Part shown: positions 42,375 to 54,830 of the stretch, piece after piece
Layout of the letters: each line of letters begins with the position of its first letter
Numbering within the stretch: position 1 is the stretch's first letter
DNA from: Neocallimastix lanati (nom. inval.)
Lineage: Eukaryota > Neocallimastigomycota > Neocallimastigomycetes > Neocallimastigales > Neocallimastigaceae
Assembly: GCA_016946835.1 (NCBI GenBank)
Contig: JACVTC010000130.1
Span: 74,501-138,500 of the forward strand
Reading direction: 5' to 3'
Length of the DNA: 64,000 nt
Program-made: the position numbers and the translations under genes
Notes under the pieces: generated by a model
What the model was told of the DNA's origin: nothing
Database searches by the model: none
What the model saw: only the letters and a program-made list of their open reading frames with translations

Positions 42375-42690
42375 TTAAATAAATAATAAACGAATAAATT
42401 ATTTTTAAAATTAAATATAAATTATTATTATTTGAAGATTTTAAAAACAAATCAAACAAAAAAATCGATATAGTTTTTTTTTTTTTTTTTATGATTATAT
42501 TCAAATATATATACTAACTATTATATTAGATATATATATGAAATAAATAAAATTATCATCATTATTTATATGGAATTAAATAATTGCAAATATTATATAT
42601 TATTTATTATTAGAAATTTTAATATTATTTAGAAGATTAATGATTATAAATATAATAATTTTGACATAAAAATATATAAAAAGAAAAGTA
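42053..42690. repeat. RRP45 3' flank: poly(A) run and AAT array
   Basis: There is an A run of about 50 bases at 42213-42263 and an AAT array at 42308-42371. The minus-strand frame across 42283-42504 is a translation of the array. Nothing else is seen. Confidence 0.8.
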
Positions 42691-43113
42691 ACAAATAAAT
42701 AAATAAATAAATTTACTTTTGAAGTCATTAAAATTATCATTCTAAAACTTGAGAAGAAAAAGTTTTTTTAATTAAAAATATATATATATGAATACAAATT
42801 ATTGTCATTTGTTATGCCTATATATATATATATAATACAATATTATCAGAAAATAAACACATTCAAGTTATTTTATTATTATGTTATATTTCTTGAAATT
42901 AGGAGTAATAAATAAATATACTTTTTGAGTCATTAAAATTATCATTCTAAAACTTGAGAAGAAAAAGTTTTTTAATTAAAAATATATATATATGAATACA
43001 AATTATTGTCATTTGTTATGTCTATATATATATATATAATACAATATTATCAGAAAATAAACACATTCAAGTTATTTTATTATTATGTTATATTTCTTGA
43101 AATTAGGAGTAAA
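42691..43113. repeat. tandem duplication of about 204 bp
   Basis: Copy 1 (about 42691-42910) and copy 2 (about 42896-43113) are offset by 204-205 bases and nearly identical, differing by a T-run length change, TGCC versus TGTC near the middle, and flanking bases. The unit includes GTCATTAAAATTATCATTC and AAACACATTCAAGTTATTTT. Copy 2 ends within a few bases of the tRNA 3' terminator. The high identity means the duplication is recent relative to other repeats here. Confidence 0.9.
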
Positions 43114-43115
43114 AA
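43111..43115 (-). terminator. RNA polymerase III terminator of tRNA-Ile
   Basis: Five T on the transcribed orientation, two bases past the tRNA 3' end. Confidence 0.8.
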
Positions 43116-43116
43116 T

Positions 43117-43209
43117 TGCTCATGGCGGGGGTCGAACCCGCGATCTTCGCGTTGCATAAGAGGATCACCCTTATAAGCACGACGCCTTAAACCTCTAGGC
43201 TACACGAGC
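43117..43209 (-). tRNA. tRNA-Ile(UAU) with 19-base intron
   Basis: Read on the minus strand, the acceptor stem GCTCGTG pairs with CATGAGC, followed by discriminator A. The D arm is GCCT/AGGC, the anticodon stem TCGTG pairs with CGCGA, and the loop is CTTATAA with anticodon TAT. The T arm is GCGGG-TTCGACC-CCCGC. A 19-base intron (43153-43171) interrupts between positions 37 and 38 and pairs with the anticodon loop (TTATAAGGG with CCTCTTAT), as expected for splicing by tRNA endonuclease. Mature length is 74 before CCA, which is not encoded. Box A (TAGCCTAGAGG) and box B (GGGTTCGACCC) are present, and TTTTT (43115-43111) follows as a Pol III terminator. It decodes AUA, a common codon in such an AT-rich genome. 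Confidence 0.95.
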
Positions 43210-43490
43210 TTCACGATATTAAAATTTTTAAAATCTATATAAAATTATTATTCCTCTAGTACATAAATGCAGATTGTTGAAATTATAACTGAATTGAAAT
43301 CTCAATTTCAGTTATTTACATTTCAATAATTAAAAATATTATTTATTTAATTATAAATAATATATATATTTAAATAATTAATAATTAATATAAATTCTTG
43401 TTTAATATTTAAAGGGTTATCTTAGGCCTAATAATCCTGAGAATATTAATAAATAAGGTTTATATTAATAATTAATTTCAATGATACATT

Positions 43491-43502
43491 TGACGTCACG
43501 TG
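43491..43502. promoter_or_regulatory. overlapping CRE (TGACGTCA) and E-box (CACGTG)
   Basis: TGACGTCACGTG combines the full palindromic bZIP site with a bHLH E-box. It is GC-rich for its surroundings, but there is no Pol II gene immediately next to it, so a regulatory role is speculative. Confidence 0.25.
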
Positions 43503-44898
43503 TATTTTATTTATATTATGTTTTTATATATGTTTACAACATATCTATATTAAATTCAATTATTCAAATTAATTATATAATTAAATTTATCCTTATATTT
43601 TATTATTATTTATATTATTATTATCTTATAATTAAATATTATTATTATGTAACTTACAAAGTATAAAAGAAAGATGTAAAAATCTATCTTTTATGTTTTT
43701 TGTAAGGTTATTGTAAAATTACCTTAATAGTAATATATTATAGATATTTTATTATTAAATAAAATCAATAAATTTAAAATCAAATTAATTTGATAATTCT
43801 AATTATCAAAGTTTATTATAAATAAGTTTTTATTAAACTAAACATTTAAATATTAATTATTATTATTATATATCTATATAGTATATTACTATATAGACAT
43901 ATCGACTTAGTGAATATTTTTATTAAAACATATTATTTTATTTAAATTTAAATTATAAATTATATCAAAATCTTAACACAGATTGTCAAAGTTTTGTGTT
44001 AATTTGGTCTTAACGATTAGGTCAAGATGCCAAATTATAGTAATTAATTAATAATTTAATTTTATTCTTATTTAAAACATATTGTTATTAGTAAATTTTA
44101 TAATTAAGTTTTTTATTTAAAATATAAATTTTATTTAATCTTGATAATATTTTATTACATTATTATTTTATATAATTATTATTATAATTTAAATTACAAT
44201 AATCCTACAAAGGATTAATCAAAAGATTTAAACATGTATTTATATAAAATAATTAATTATCAAAATATTAATTATTAATATGAATATGTAATAGTATTAA
44301 TATATAAGTTTGATATCGATAATATAAACTAAGATAATAATATAAATATTTAATATAAATAAAATATAAGGATCCTTTCAAATTTGAGGGAACAAAAGCT
44401 TTAATAGAGTTTACCAAATGTATTTATTTAAAGTATCTATAAATTTGTCAACCATTTCATCAACGGACATATTATTCTTGTTAGATTTTTTAGATTTCAT
44501 TCACCAAAACAGAGAACTAATTATGAGAAAGAATATCCTTGCATTTATTATTACAAATATGAGAAGGCTATTTTTTTTTTTTTTTTTTTTTTTTTTTTCA
44601 TTTGATTTCCTTTTTAACATTAATAAAAGAACCTTTAACACCTGAAGCAATTATACAGTATGTATAAATTCTTTTTTTTTTTTTTTTTTTTTTTTTTGGG
44701 AACAAAAAATGAACCTATTGGTAATATATATATATATATTTTCCTTACAAAAGTTTAAAGAATGTTCAATTCTGAGCGTTTTCGGAATCTTGAAAATTGG
44801 ATCAATTCTCACAATAAAAACAAATACACCCGCTATTTTAATTGATGATTTTTAACATGCCCTTTTTTTTAACAAAGCTCTCTAATTACAACCACTGA

Positions 44899-45084
44899 TA
44901 CTTTTCTAACTGGATTGTTGCTACTCTTACTGGTAATAATAACTTTTCCTTATACAGAAAGGTCACATATTCTTCTTGTATTGCTTATGCAATTCACAAC
45001 AGAACAGTGACTTCACACTTTAATACCGCTTCAGCTTGTTCTTCTTCTTTACATACTGCTTCTGATCATAATCCTATAAGATGA
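44899..45084 (+). pseudogene. possible relic of a LINE-type endonuclease domain
   Basis: An open frame without its own ATG, bounded by stops, reads YFSNWIVATLTGNNNFSLYR and later SSCIAYAIHNRTV, ending TASDHNPIR and a stop. The terminal Ser-Asp-His-x-Pro-Ile is the closing motif of APE-type endonucleases found in non-LTR retrotransposons, and the preceding Ile-x-Tyr-Ala-Ile could be the usual IDYI strand. No reverse transcriptase is recognisable nearby. The call is an inference from one short motif in the right setting; a chance frame cannot be excluded. Confidence 0.3.
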
Positions 45085-45203
45085 TATATTTATACAAAAG
45101 AGTTTGCTGATGATGATACATCATCAAGTACGTGTGTCCCCCCAACGAACAAGATTTAAGCCATTTAGGGAGGGGGGGAGAGGAATTGTACCAAAACACC
45201 CAT

Positions 45204-45238
<35 letters not shown>

Positions 45239-46441
45239 AAGTATAACAATACTTGGATATTTTTTTTTTTTTTTTTTTACCATCATCTCTAGTCTTCCAC
45301 AAGAATTTAAGATGGTCCTCCCTCAAAATATCCCATAGAAGGAGATATATGTTCCTGAAGGGGGGTCATCCACTTAATTCTGATAAAAGATTAAAATAAT
45401 TAATAAATAAACAATTAATTAATTAATTAATTAATTAAATTATAATATTTTATAAATTATTATATTATAATTTATAATCATTTATAAACATTTTAAATTA
45501 TAAACATCCCATTCTGTTTAAATTTGAATTATTAATAATTAAAAAAAAAAAAAAAATGTCGAATTCATAATTTTAAAAGTTATCATAATTATTAAAAATT
45601 TAAATTAGATTTATAAATAATAAATGGTTATTATTTTTATTTTTATTTTTTATTTAAATCTTAATACTAATATAAATATATAAATATATATATATATATA
45701 ATTTTTTTAATTTTTTCCATGATTTATGATATATCTATCTTTCCATTATTCCATCTATTTTTTAATTTTCATTCATTCATTCTTTTTTTTTTTTTTTTTC
45801 TGGTTTCTAATATCTTTCCATTATTCATCTTTCCATTTTCATTTATTATTTTTTAATAAAAAATTTTTTTCATTTTTCCATTATTCAAATTTTTAATTTA
45901 TCTATATATTATAAATATATATTTAATAATAAACCTAAATTAAAAGATAAAATTATATATATATATAATTATAATAATTAAAATTTTAATATAGACTTTC
46001 TTTTTTAAATATTTTATTTTATTTTATTTTTTTATATGTACAAAATTTATATTTTTATTTTTATTTTTTTTTATTTTTTTTTTTTTTTATTTATATTTTT
46101 TCTTTAAATATTTTATTGTTTACTTATATATATATATATATTTATTTTTATACATATATATTTTTTTCTTTAAATATTTTTACTTTTTTATATTTACTTT
46201 CCTTTTATATATATATATTTCTAATTAGTTTTTTTTTTTTTTTTTTTTTTAAAAAAATATAAATAAAAAAACTATTTGAAATTTAATAATTAAAATAAAT
46301 ATTCTTTTACAAATAATATATATTATTAATTATTATTATTCTTCTTTTTTATAACAGAAACTACTTTTTAAATTTGTTACCACATGAACAATTTTTCAAA
46401 AAGAAATTTCTATTTTTAATTAATTATAAACTTCAAATGTT

Positions 46442-46480
<39 letters not shown>

Positions 46481-46499
46481 GTCAATAATACTATTCATT

Positions 46500-48212
46500 T
46501 TATGGAATTAAACACCAGTCATTGTTTTCAATACTCCAGTCACCATCGTCATCAGTGAAGTAAACTTTAGTAGCTTTTTCACAGCATGGATAACCTTGAG
46601 CACCCTTACAAACACTTTCATTTCCACCACATCCACACCAGTCACCGTTTTCAACACCCCAGTTACCATCATCATCAGTGTAAACAACGGTACAATCATT
46701 AGAACAGCATGGGTAACCTTGATTGGTAATCTTAGCAGAGCATGTACCTGGTTGTTCAATAACAACTGGTTCAATTTTTTGTCTCATATCAGCGAAAATC
46801 ATATGAATGAAATCGTTGAAACCCTTGTACCAAACTGGGAAATCGTGAGTACCTCCTGGATAGGTGTAATCCTTGAAGTTTTCAACTCTGTTCCAATTTC
46901 TCATGGCATTAACGTAACTTGGGAAGGATTGGTATACTAAATCATCCTTATCACCACAAGTCATGTAAAGGTTATGAATCTTAAGGTTGTTGAATTCTCT
47001 CTTTCCATCAACGTTTCTCTTAAATTCATCAGCACCAGAGAATAAAGCACCAGAGAAACCAGCAAAGTTACTAATAAGGTCAAGACATTCAGCAATACCA
47101 ATATTGAAGGTTTGACCACCACCCATAGAAAGACCAGCAAGAGCAACATTATCACGACCATCTTTAACGTTGAAGTTAGCTCTCATGAATGGAATAATAT
47201 CATCTCTGAGTTCACCCTTGAAAGCATTGAAACCGTTGACATCATTACCGGCACCGTTTGGTCCCCAGTTCTTACTAGCAACACCAGTGACAGTTATAAG
47301 AATGAATCTACCAACTTCACCACTGGCCATACCTCTGTCCATGAAACCCTTGATCTTACCACCACGTCCCTTGTTGGAAAGACCCCAGGTATTTTCATTT
47401 TGTCCAAAACCGTGAAGTAAAACGAATAATGGATATTTGGTGTTCTTATCGTTTTCATCGTATCCAGCTGGAAGATAAACCCAACCGTGTTTCTTGTATT
47501 TTGAAGCACGGTATTCATCAACAGTGTAATCTCTAGTTGGGTAGTTAACTTCAACAACGGTACCACGTTGAGAATCAGTTAAACCATCATCGAATGGAGT
47601 ATCTTCTGGAGCACCGCTCTTAGCTTTGAAAGTGACACTCTTTAAGGTAACTTTAAGTTGGTCACCATCAGCGTTTCCTCTTTGGTAATCATTAAACTTG
47701 ATAGCAAAAGCTAAAACTTCATCGAAATCAGAACTATTAATAATTTGTTTTGAAAAATTAGATGGAATTTTAACAGTGTATTTAATAGAACCAGATCTAG
47801 ATCTTCCACTAATGATATCAAGATCTTCAAAACCACCAAACATACCAGTTGAATCCCATGGAAGAACTCTAAAAACGAAACTTGGGTTTTGTGCACTACC
47901 ACTCCATTTTGAACCTGGACTATAATCCAATTCAACATCAATAGATTCATAGTTACCAATATTAATTTCTTGTTTGTTAGATTTTACATAAAAAGCAACA
48001 CCACCACCGGCACCGCCAGCAGCAGTAGCAATCCATGATACAGAACCATCTGAGTTTTCTTGAATATTAGTAGCAACTGAACCATCTCTAAAAATGGAGA
48101 ATTTTTCTCTTTTTCCACGAAGGGAAATACCATTTTGTGCAGAAACAAATGAAATAGCTAACACACAAAATAAAAGTGTTAGACTAAAATGTTTTTGAAG
48201 TTTATTAAACAT
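46500..48212 (-). CDS. secreted CE1 carbohydrate esterase with two fungal dockerins
   Basis: This is a secreted esterase, probably feruloyl or acetylxylan esterase, that removes ester groups from plant xylan as part of the fungal cellulosome. It has 570 residues in one exon. Residues 1-25 are a signal peptide ([15 protein letters not shown] before Gln). About 26-200 is a beta-rich, carbohydrate-binding-like module ([11 protein letters not shown] near its end). The esterase-D-type catalytic domain follows (about 225-480): oxyanion strand [13 protein letters not shown], nucleophile S362 in GLSMGG, an Asp in CGDKDD near 421-424, and H456 in GGTHDF. Two dockerin modules close the protein at about 491-530 and 533-570, each with the CPCC-type core ([11 protein letters not shown] and [12 protein letters not shown]) and a DDDGxWxxENxDWC motif, which binds cohesins of scaffoldins. 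The catalytic part resembles bacterial CE1 enzymes, while the dockerins are fungal. Single exon and C/G-ending codons agree with horizontal acquisition and high expression. Substrate cannot be fixed from sequence. Confidence 0.96.
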   Translation of the reverse strand: MFNKLQKHFSLTLLFCVLAISFVSAQNGISLRGKREKFSIFRDGSVATNIQENSDGSVSWIATAAGGAGGGVAFYVKSNKQEINIGNYESIDVELDYSPGSKWSGSAQNPSFVFRVLPWDSTGMFGGFEDLDIISGRSRSGSIKYTVKIPSNFSKQIINSSDFDEVLAFAIKFNDYQRGNADGDQLKVTLKSVTFKAKSGAPEDTPFDDGLTDSQRGTVVEVNYPTRDYTVDEYRASKYKKHGWVYLPAGYDENDKNTKYPLFVLLHGFGQNENTWGLSNKGRGGKIKGFMDRGMASGEVGRFILITVTGVASKNWGPNGAGNDVNGFNAFKGELRDDIIPFMRANFNVKDGRDNVALAGLSMGGGQTFNIGIAECLDLISNFAGFSGALFSGADEFKRNVDGKREFNNLKIHNLYMTCGDKDDLVYQSFPSYVNAMRNWNRVENFKDYTYPGGTHDFPVWYKGFNDFIHMIFADMRQKIEPVVIEQPGTCSAKITNQGYPCCSNDCTVVYTDDDGNWGVENGDWCGCGGNESVCKGAQGYPCCEKATKVYFTDDDGDWSIENNDWCLIP

Positions 48213-48779
48213 TTTAAATTACTTTTTTTTTATTTTTACTGTACTTAAATTTTTTTTCCTTTTTTCTTTTTTTTTTTTTTTATTTGTATCAAACAAATAT
48301 TTCTTTAATTTTAATAGTTTTTTTTTAATATTTTTATTTACTTCTTTATCTTTAAAATTAAAAAAAAAAAAATTAATTAATTTTTTAAAGATAAATTTAA
48401 AAAGTAATTATATTTTACTTTTTTTTTATTTTATTTTAATTTTTTTTTTTTTATTTCGTTCTTTTCATTTTTATTTATATAATTTTTTTTTTATATATAT
48501 AATAGTATTATCACTTAATTTAATATAAAATGAATTATATTGTACAAAACCAATCACAATTATGATGCACAAAAAAAAACAAATTAATATAGGATATATG
48601 ATATAAATATAATAATAAAATAATTAAAATATAATATTTATTTATATATTTATTTATTAAATTAAAAATGTATACATAATAATAGAGTTCTATCCTTCTC
48701 TCTTTTAAAATTTTATTTTTTAATTTTTACCTATATTTACTATTTTTTTGTAAAAATGATTCATTATATAAATTAAATT

Positions 48780-50420
48780 AGGACAACATTTATATAAAAA
48801 AGTAATAAACTTTAATGAATAATATTTATTTATTAATAACTTTATTTAATAATAAACTTTGAGTCATCTTTTACATTCTCACTTTAAATTATTTTATGAT
48901 GATTCATTAAATATATATTTAATAATGGTAAAATAACTCCGTTTATTAAATAGTTAAATAGTTATAGGGTGATGTTTTATATTTAATTTTTATTTTTTTT
49001 TTTTTTTATTTTTTTTAATAATAAAAATTAAATATAATAAAGTTAACCTTAATTAATTATAATTGTGTAACCTTTGAAATTTTTTATTCAAAAATTTATT
49101 ATAAATAAGGAAAAGTACCAAATTAAAATTAAAACCGAATAAAATAAAAAAATTAAAATAAAATAAAATAAAATAAATAAAAAACTTAATTATTAATAAT
49201 TTAATAATAATAATAATAATAGATTGAATTTATAATAATAAACATAATTAACTTATATAACCATGGTCTTCTTCTTAGAGGTGACCTCTTCAGGCTGAAA
49301 GTTTGAATCCTCTTCATCGGTATTTTTCTTCTTCCATGTGAATAAGTAGTAAAGTAAAAAGAGAAAAATATTGCTAATAACAATTACTAATAAAAAAAAG
49401 ATAAAAATACTCTTTTTTAATTAATTAAAATAAAAGTTAATATCATTGAATGATATATAAATAACAATGAATATAAAGATATAATTTAAAATTATTTAAA
49501 ATAATTTATTTTTAATTTTAATGTTAATATAATTATTATATTAAATAATTTATTGTTATATTAATTATTATAAATGGACTTTATAACAAATACTTCATTT
49601 ATATTAAATTTTTATTTATAAATATCTTTATTATTTTTTTGTTCTTCATAAATCAAAATTATTCTATAAATTATTATTATTAATATAAAAATATTTTTAT
49701 TTATCTTTAAAAATAAAAAGATAAAAATGTAATGAATAAATAAATAAATAAATTAAATAAGCAATAATAAACAACTATTAATCCCAAAATGACCTCCTTA
49801 AAAAAAAAAGAAAAACTGGAAAAAGAACACTTGAATTATTACCTATAATTACTTTATTATGATTCATGAAATAGATTAAATAATGATAAAAAAAAAAAAA
49901 ACAATTCAAATATATCAATATCAATAATGATCAACAAAAAAAAAAAATAAAAAAAAAAATAATAATAATTAAATAAAATTACTGTAAACTTTAATTAATA
50001 ACATTCGTGTAACCTTGGTCATTTTAATTAAAAGTTTTAATACTAAAAAGGAATATAGTACCAAATTAAAATTAAAACTAAAAAAAATAAGGAAAATATT
50101 AAAATACAATATTAATACTAATTACTAATAATGAATGATAATATTTGATTATATTAATACAAATAAAAAGTATATAACAATATATAATGACAATGTATAT
50201 AATAAATAATAATAATAATAATATATATAATTAGTGAAATTAATCAATAATTAATAAGTTTGTATAGGAAAAAGAAGAAAGAAATGAAAAGATATGAAAA
50301 ATAAGAATAATATTTCTAATGAAAATTATTAATAAAAAAACATACATGGATAACCCTTTTTAATTAATTAAAATAAAGATCAATAACATGTATAAATATA
50401 TAAATAATAATCTTAACCAT
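48780..50420. repeat. decayed tandem duplication (two units of about 0.9 kb)
   Basis: Segments recur in the same order about 940 bases apart: ACCAAATTAAAATTAAAAC at about 49118 and 50061; GTGTAACCTT near 49063 and 50010; CTTTTTTAATTAATTAAAAT near 49412 and 50357; ATGATTCAT near 48899 and 49859; and a minus-strand transmembrane-like coding stretch at 49340-49386 and about 50290-50335. The units differ by many substitutions and insertions, so the duplication is old. Confidence 0.6.
49253..49386 (-). pseudogene. terminal exon of a single-pass membrane protein, probably a gene remnant
   Basis: Read from a splice-acceptor-like TTATTAG, the exon encodes a hydrophobic segment (IVISNIFLFLLYYLF) followed by a charged cytosolic-type tail (TWKKKNTDEEDSNF, then EEVTSKKKTMVI) and a stop. 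This is the layout of the C-terminus of a type I membrane protein. I could not find matching upstream exons in the next kilobase, and a degenerate second copy of the hydrophobic part occurs about 940 bases away. Most likely it is a broken or partial gene; a gene with short, hard-to-see exons is the alternative. Confidence 0.35.
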
Positions 50421-51689
50421 ATAAATTTTAAGTGTTAAAAAAAATTATTGAATAATAAATAATAACATATATTTAAAAAAAAAAAAAACATAGGAAGCTA
50501 TAAAAATTATTTGACATTTATAGTACACCTTCTATGAAATACGCTATATAATGACTCGAATATCAGGTTAGCTACGTTCCTCACTACTTACGAGTTATAT
50601 CTTATATTTGGTTCAGTTAGATAATGATCAAAAAGAGTCTTTTTTTCTTACATATTTATTAATAATATGTTAAAAAATAAGTTTACACACACTTTATAAT
50701 AATTTTAACATATATGATAATAATATCTATTTCGAGTGTGATAGTATTAGCATATTTGAATCTCAATATAAATGTTATTTTATACATATTTTAGGATCAA
50801 ACACTCTCAAGCTAATGTGTTTTAACTTTTATGTAATTTTTAACTTCTTTAATAAAATTATTATTAACCCACAGATAGTTATATAAACTATAAATGAATG
50901 AAAAACATTAACATATTTAAATATAATTTGACCAATAAAAAAAAAATAAGAAAATATTATTTTTAGTTTGCAATAGATATAGTTACTTTACAAAATAAAA
51001 TAAAATAAAATAATAATGATGATGATAATGATAATGATTATAATAATGATGATAATAATAATATTAATATTAATAATAATTATATATCTTAAAGAATAAT
51101 ACTAACATTCTATAGTATTTAATTATTTTTTTTATCCTTTCACAATATATAATTTTAAAATGTATATATATATATTTTAAAATTTATGGACAATTAATAT
51201 TTTAAATTTTATTAAATTATTTTTAATTAATATTAAAAATCAAATTATATTTATAAATAATAATTTAAAAAAATGTTTACCATTTTATTATTAATTTTAT
51301 TAAAATAAATATATAAAAAGTTTATATAATAATTAAAATTATTACAATTTTGTTTAATGAACAAAATGCAAATTATTACAAATAGAGTTTTTCTTTTATA
51401 TTTATTACAAATATAATCCATTTATTAATATTATTATTTTATTATACATACAGTCTTTCATTATTATTATAAATACATAATACTTTCTTTTATTTTTATT
51501 AATACTGTCTTTCATTATTGTTATTATAAAATCGTTCATTTATTATTATTATTATTTTTATTATTATTATTGAAAAGAATGATCTCTATTTCATAATATT
51601 TCTAATTAAATTTGTTTATTAATATTTTATATAAAATTTTTATGTAAAAATTAAAAATGTAATATAGCCTAAAACTCCGAAAAACACAT

Positions 51690-51739
51690 ATTAGGAATTT
51701 AGGAATATATTTTTAAAAATGTATTCCTAAACTCCTAAT
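51690..51739. repeat. 50-bp near-perfect palindrome
   Basis: ATTAGGAATTTAGGAATA on the left is matched by TATTCCTAAACTCCTAAT on the right around an ATTTTTAAAAAT centre, with about two mismatched pairs over 25-base arms. It could extrude as a cruciform or form an RNA hairpin. Confidence 0.75.
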
Positions 51740-52115
51740 TTGCATGAATCTTTCATAGAGGGGAGATTCAAATATTTTTGTTGTACATGTAAAAATATTA
51801 GTAATAATATTTATTAAAGATTATAAAAAAAAAAATTATGATAAATTAAAATAGCCAAACTATATGAAACTTGTTAATAATACATATAATGAATTATTAT
51901 TTATATTTCCTGTGTTCATAAAGGCTAAAATTTTCCCAAAAATAAGTATATAAAACTTGTAATTGTTAATAATTAATAAAATACAAATATTACAGAAAAT
52001 AAAATAAGTTGTTATTACTTACTAGTAATTATATTAGATCTTTATTATACATAAAATTTATTTTTTAAAATAACCATTTTAATAATAAATATTATTTATC
52101 AATTATTATTTTTAC

Positions 52116-52201
<86 letters not shown>

Positions 52202-52299
52202 ATTATTATATTTTATTATTATTTTATTAATTTATTATTATTATTACTTATTATTATAAATGCAGACCTTTATTACTATTTATATAAATACAGTCTTTT

Positions 52300-52590
52300 A
52301 TTATTATTATAAATGTGATCTTTTATTATTATTATTATAAATGTAGTCTTTTATTATTATTATTATATAAATGTGGTCTTTTATTATTATTATTATTATA
52401 TAAATGTAGTCTTTTATTATTATTATTATTATATAAATGTAGTCTTTTATTATTATTATATAAATGTGGTCTTTTATTATTATTATATAAATGTGGTCTT
52501 TTATTATTATTATATAAATGTGGTCTTTTATTATTATTATATAAATGTGGTCTTTTATTATTATTATAAATGTAGTCTTTTATTATTATT
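52300..52590. repeat. minisatellite, units of about 24-30 bp
   Basis: At least nine units of ATAAATGTGGTCTTTTATTA plus a variable number of ATT triplets, with G/A variation (GTGGTC or GTAGTC). It is preceded by an ATT array at 52115-52205. Long plus-strand frames across it are only the repeat translated. Confidence 0.95.
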
Positions 52591-52710
52591 ATTTAATTAT
52601 TATTATTATTATTATTATAAATACAATTTATTATTAATTATTATTATATTATTATTATTATAAATGAAGTTTATGATTATTATAATTGTTAATTATTATT
52701 ATTATTAGGT

Positions 52711-53071
52711 TTATGGATCGATCCTGCAACAACCTCTTAAATTTTTATGAGGTAATTTTCATCCTCTCAGGCTGTTTTTCCCTACAAATGAAGTTGATGT
52801 TCCCTCGTCATGGTAAGTATTCCAGTTGTAAGACTACATAATTACCAGCACAGAAAGCACTTGATCTGTAAGAAGCTTAGTGTAGTTGTTCCTTCCTTGA
52901 TGATGGTTCAAAAATCACTGAAAAAGAAGTCAGCTATATAAAGCAGCGTATAGAGAATGTCTTTCATCTTAGCCTTTGCTTAGAGAGAAATCCATGTCGA
53001 CGCCAAAACGGTATGGCAAAAAAATCCAATGAGAGTCTAGTGTCCTCCCCTATTGTTAATCCCTGTCTAAA
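52711..53071 (-). repeat. dispersed repeat family, copy B
   Basis: The reverse complement aligns with 5769-6085, including ACAGATCAAGTGCTTTCTG, TGGAATACTTACCATGACGA, GGAACATCAACTTCA and GGATCGATCCATAAACC. Copy B additionally carries the GTCGACATGG motif (about 52996) that is missing from copy A but present in the fragments near 372, 826 and 27850. No frame is conserved. Confidence 0.75.
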
Positions 53072-53611
53072 ATAAAAAAAAAAAAAAAAAAATCAACCTC
53101 AAATAATATCATACTATTTTTTTAAAGAAAATTAAAGTTTATAAATATTTATAAAAAAAAAAAAAAATTAAAATATGGTTTTAATATACAAATACATAAT
53201 AAATAATAAAAAGAGAACAAAAATTAAATGTTATCTTATTTTATTTTTATATTATATTTTAAATAAAGAAAAATTAAAGATATAGAAATATTAACATTAA
53301 TAAAATCTTATAAAAGAAATTTTCATTTTTTTTTAATTAAAATGATTATTTATTCAGTTAATAAATAATATTAGTTACACATCTTAACAAAAATAATTAT
53401 TAGAAATCAAATTATTAAATAAAATATTTTATATGGACATATATAAAGCGTTACATTTATATTCATATCATCAAATTTTTTTATTTTTATATTATTATAT
53501 AAAAAATTTTATTTTTATAAGGCATAATTATAACATAATAGTTATAACTCTTTTTTTAACAATCAATTAAACATTATCTTTGTAATATATTTAAATTAAT
53601 AAATACCATAG

Positions 53612-53661
<50 letters not shown>

Positions 53662-54309
53662 AAAAATAAAAAAAAAAAAAATAGAAAAGAAAAAGAAAAA
53701 AAAAAATTCAATAAATAAATAAACAATAATATATATATATAAATATTCATATTTTATATATGCACATCTGTATTTTCATATAATAAAAATTTTATTATAA
53801 TAAAGAAAAAAAAATAATGAAGATATGGTCATTATTTGCAATATTAAAATTTTTGAAGGACAAAATGAATAGTACACAATAGGGAAATTAAATTAAATTT
53901 CAATATTATTACTTTATTTTTTATTCAATTATAATTAGATATTTTATAGTATTTAAGTTTTAAGTTTTAATGATACTTTGAAATTAATATTCTTTTCAAA
54001 TTCCGTTTTTGAAACAATAAATAAATTAACATAATAATTTATATTTTTATAAGTCCAATACAACTACTACATATACAGTAATATATAAAATAGATTTGAG
54101 GTAATTTCAAATCAAGTAGAGACTTGTGACTAGTTTCAACATTTATATATTTTATTTACTATTAAATAAAAAAAATAGTAATAATAAATTGTTAAAACAA
54201 AATTTTCTAAATAAATTTAATATTTCATAATAATCAATAGATATCTATATTAACAAAACAAATTTATAAGTAACATATTTTTATTAATATTATTTTTTTT
54301 TATATTTAT

Positions 54310-54409
54310 ATTTAATAATTTATTTATTTATTTATTTATTTATTATTTATTATTTATTATTTATTATTTATTATTTATTTATTATTTATTATTTATTTAT
54401 TATTTATTT

Positions 54410-54445
<36 letters not shown>

Positions 54446-54792
54446 TTAGTAATAGGTTTTAATATTTTTTAATTTTTTTTCCTCAAAATTCATTATTAAT
54501 ATTTTTATTTTATCTATTATTAATCTTTTATTTCATTGGTTAATAGTTCATAAAAATTTTTTTATTTATTTATTTATTTTTTTTTTAAATATAATAATTT
54601 TAAATATGGAAAGATTGACATTTAAGGGAACAGCGAAAGGAATTGGCATTTCATGACTTTCCATTAGAAGAAAAAAAAATAAATAAAACTATATATATAA
54701 ATAAATAAATAATAAAATATGATTATAAATATAAAAAAAAAATTTAAAGGCAAATTGCTTATCTATCAATACTCTAATCAACAATTATTTTT

Positions 54793-54830
<38 letters not shown>

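Larger units (their letters stand above)
43210..46499. other. intergenic region with degenerate ordinary-complexity DNA
   Basis: 43210-44350 is AT-rich without a gene; it includes an overlapping TGACGTCA/CACGTG at 43491-43502 and a small palindrome near 43870-43900. 44350-45380 is of ordinary complexity, punctured by homopolymers, and contains a possible LINE relic listed separately plus CCAAGTATAACAATACTTGG (45237-45256), itself a palindrome. 45380-46499 is AT-rich flanking DNA on the 3' side of the esterase gene. Confidence 0.6.

Noticed and set aside
45074-45338. Two short frames over GGGAGGGGGGGAGAGG and homopolymers
   Set aside because: Composition driven by homopolymers; no family similarity on either strand.
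46508-47959. Several 60-114 codon frames over the esterase
   Set aside because: Out-of-frame or antisense readings of the esterase gene.
52315-52663. Plus-strand frames of Leu/Tyr repeats
   Set aside because: Translation of the minisatellite at 52300-52590; no start context or conserved sequence.
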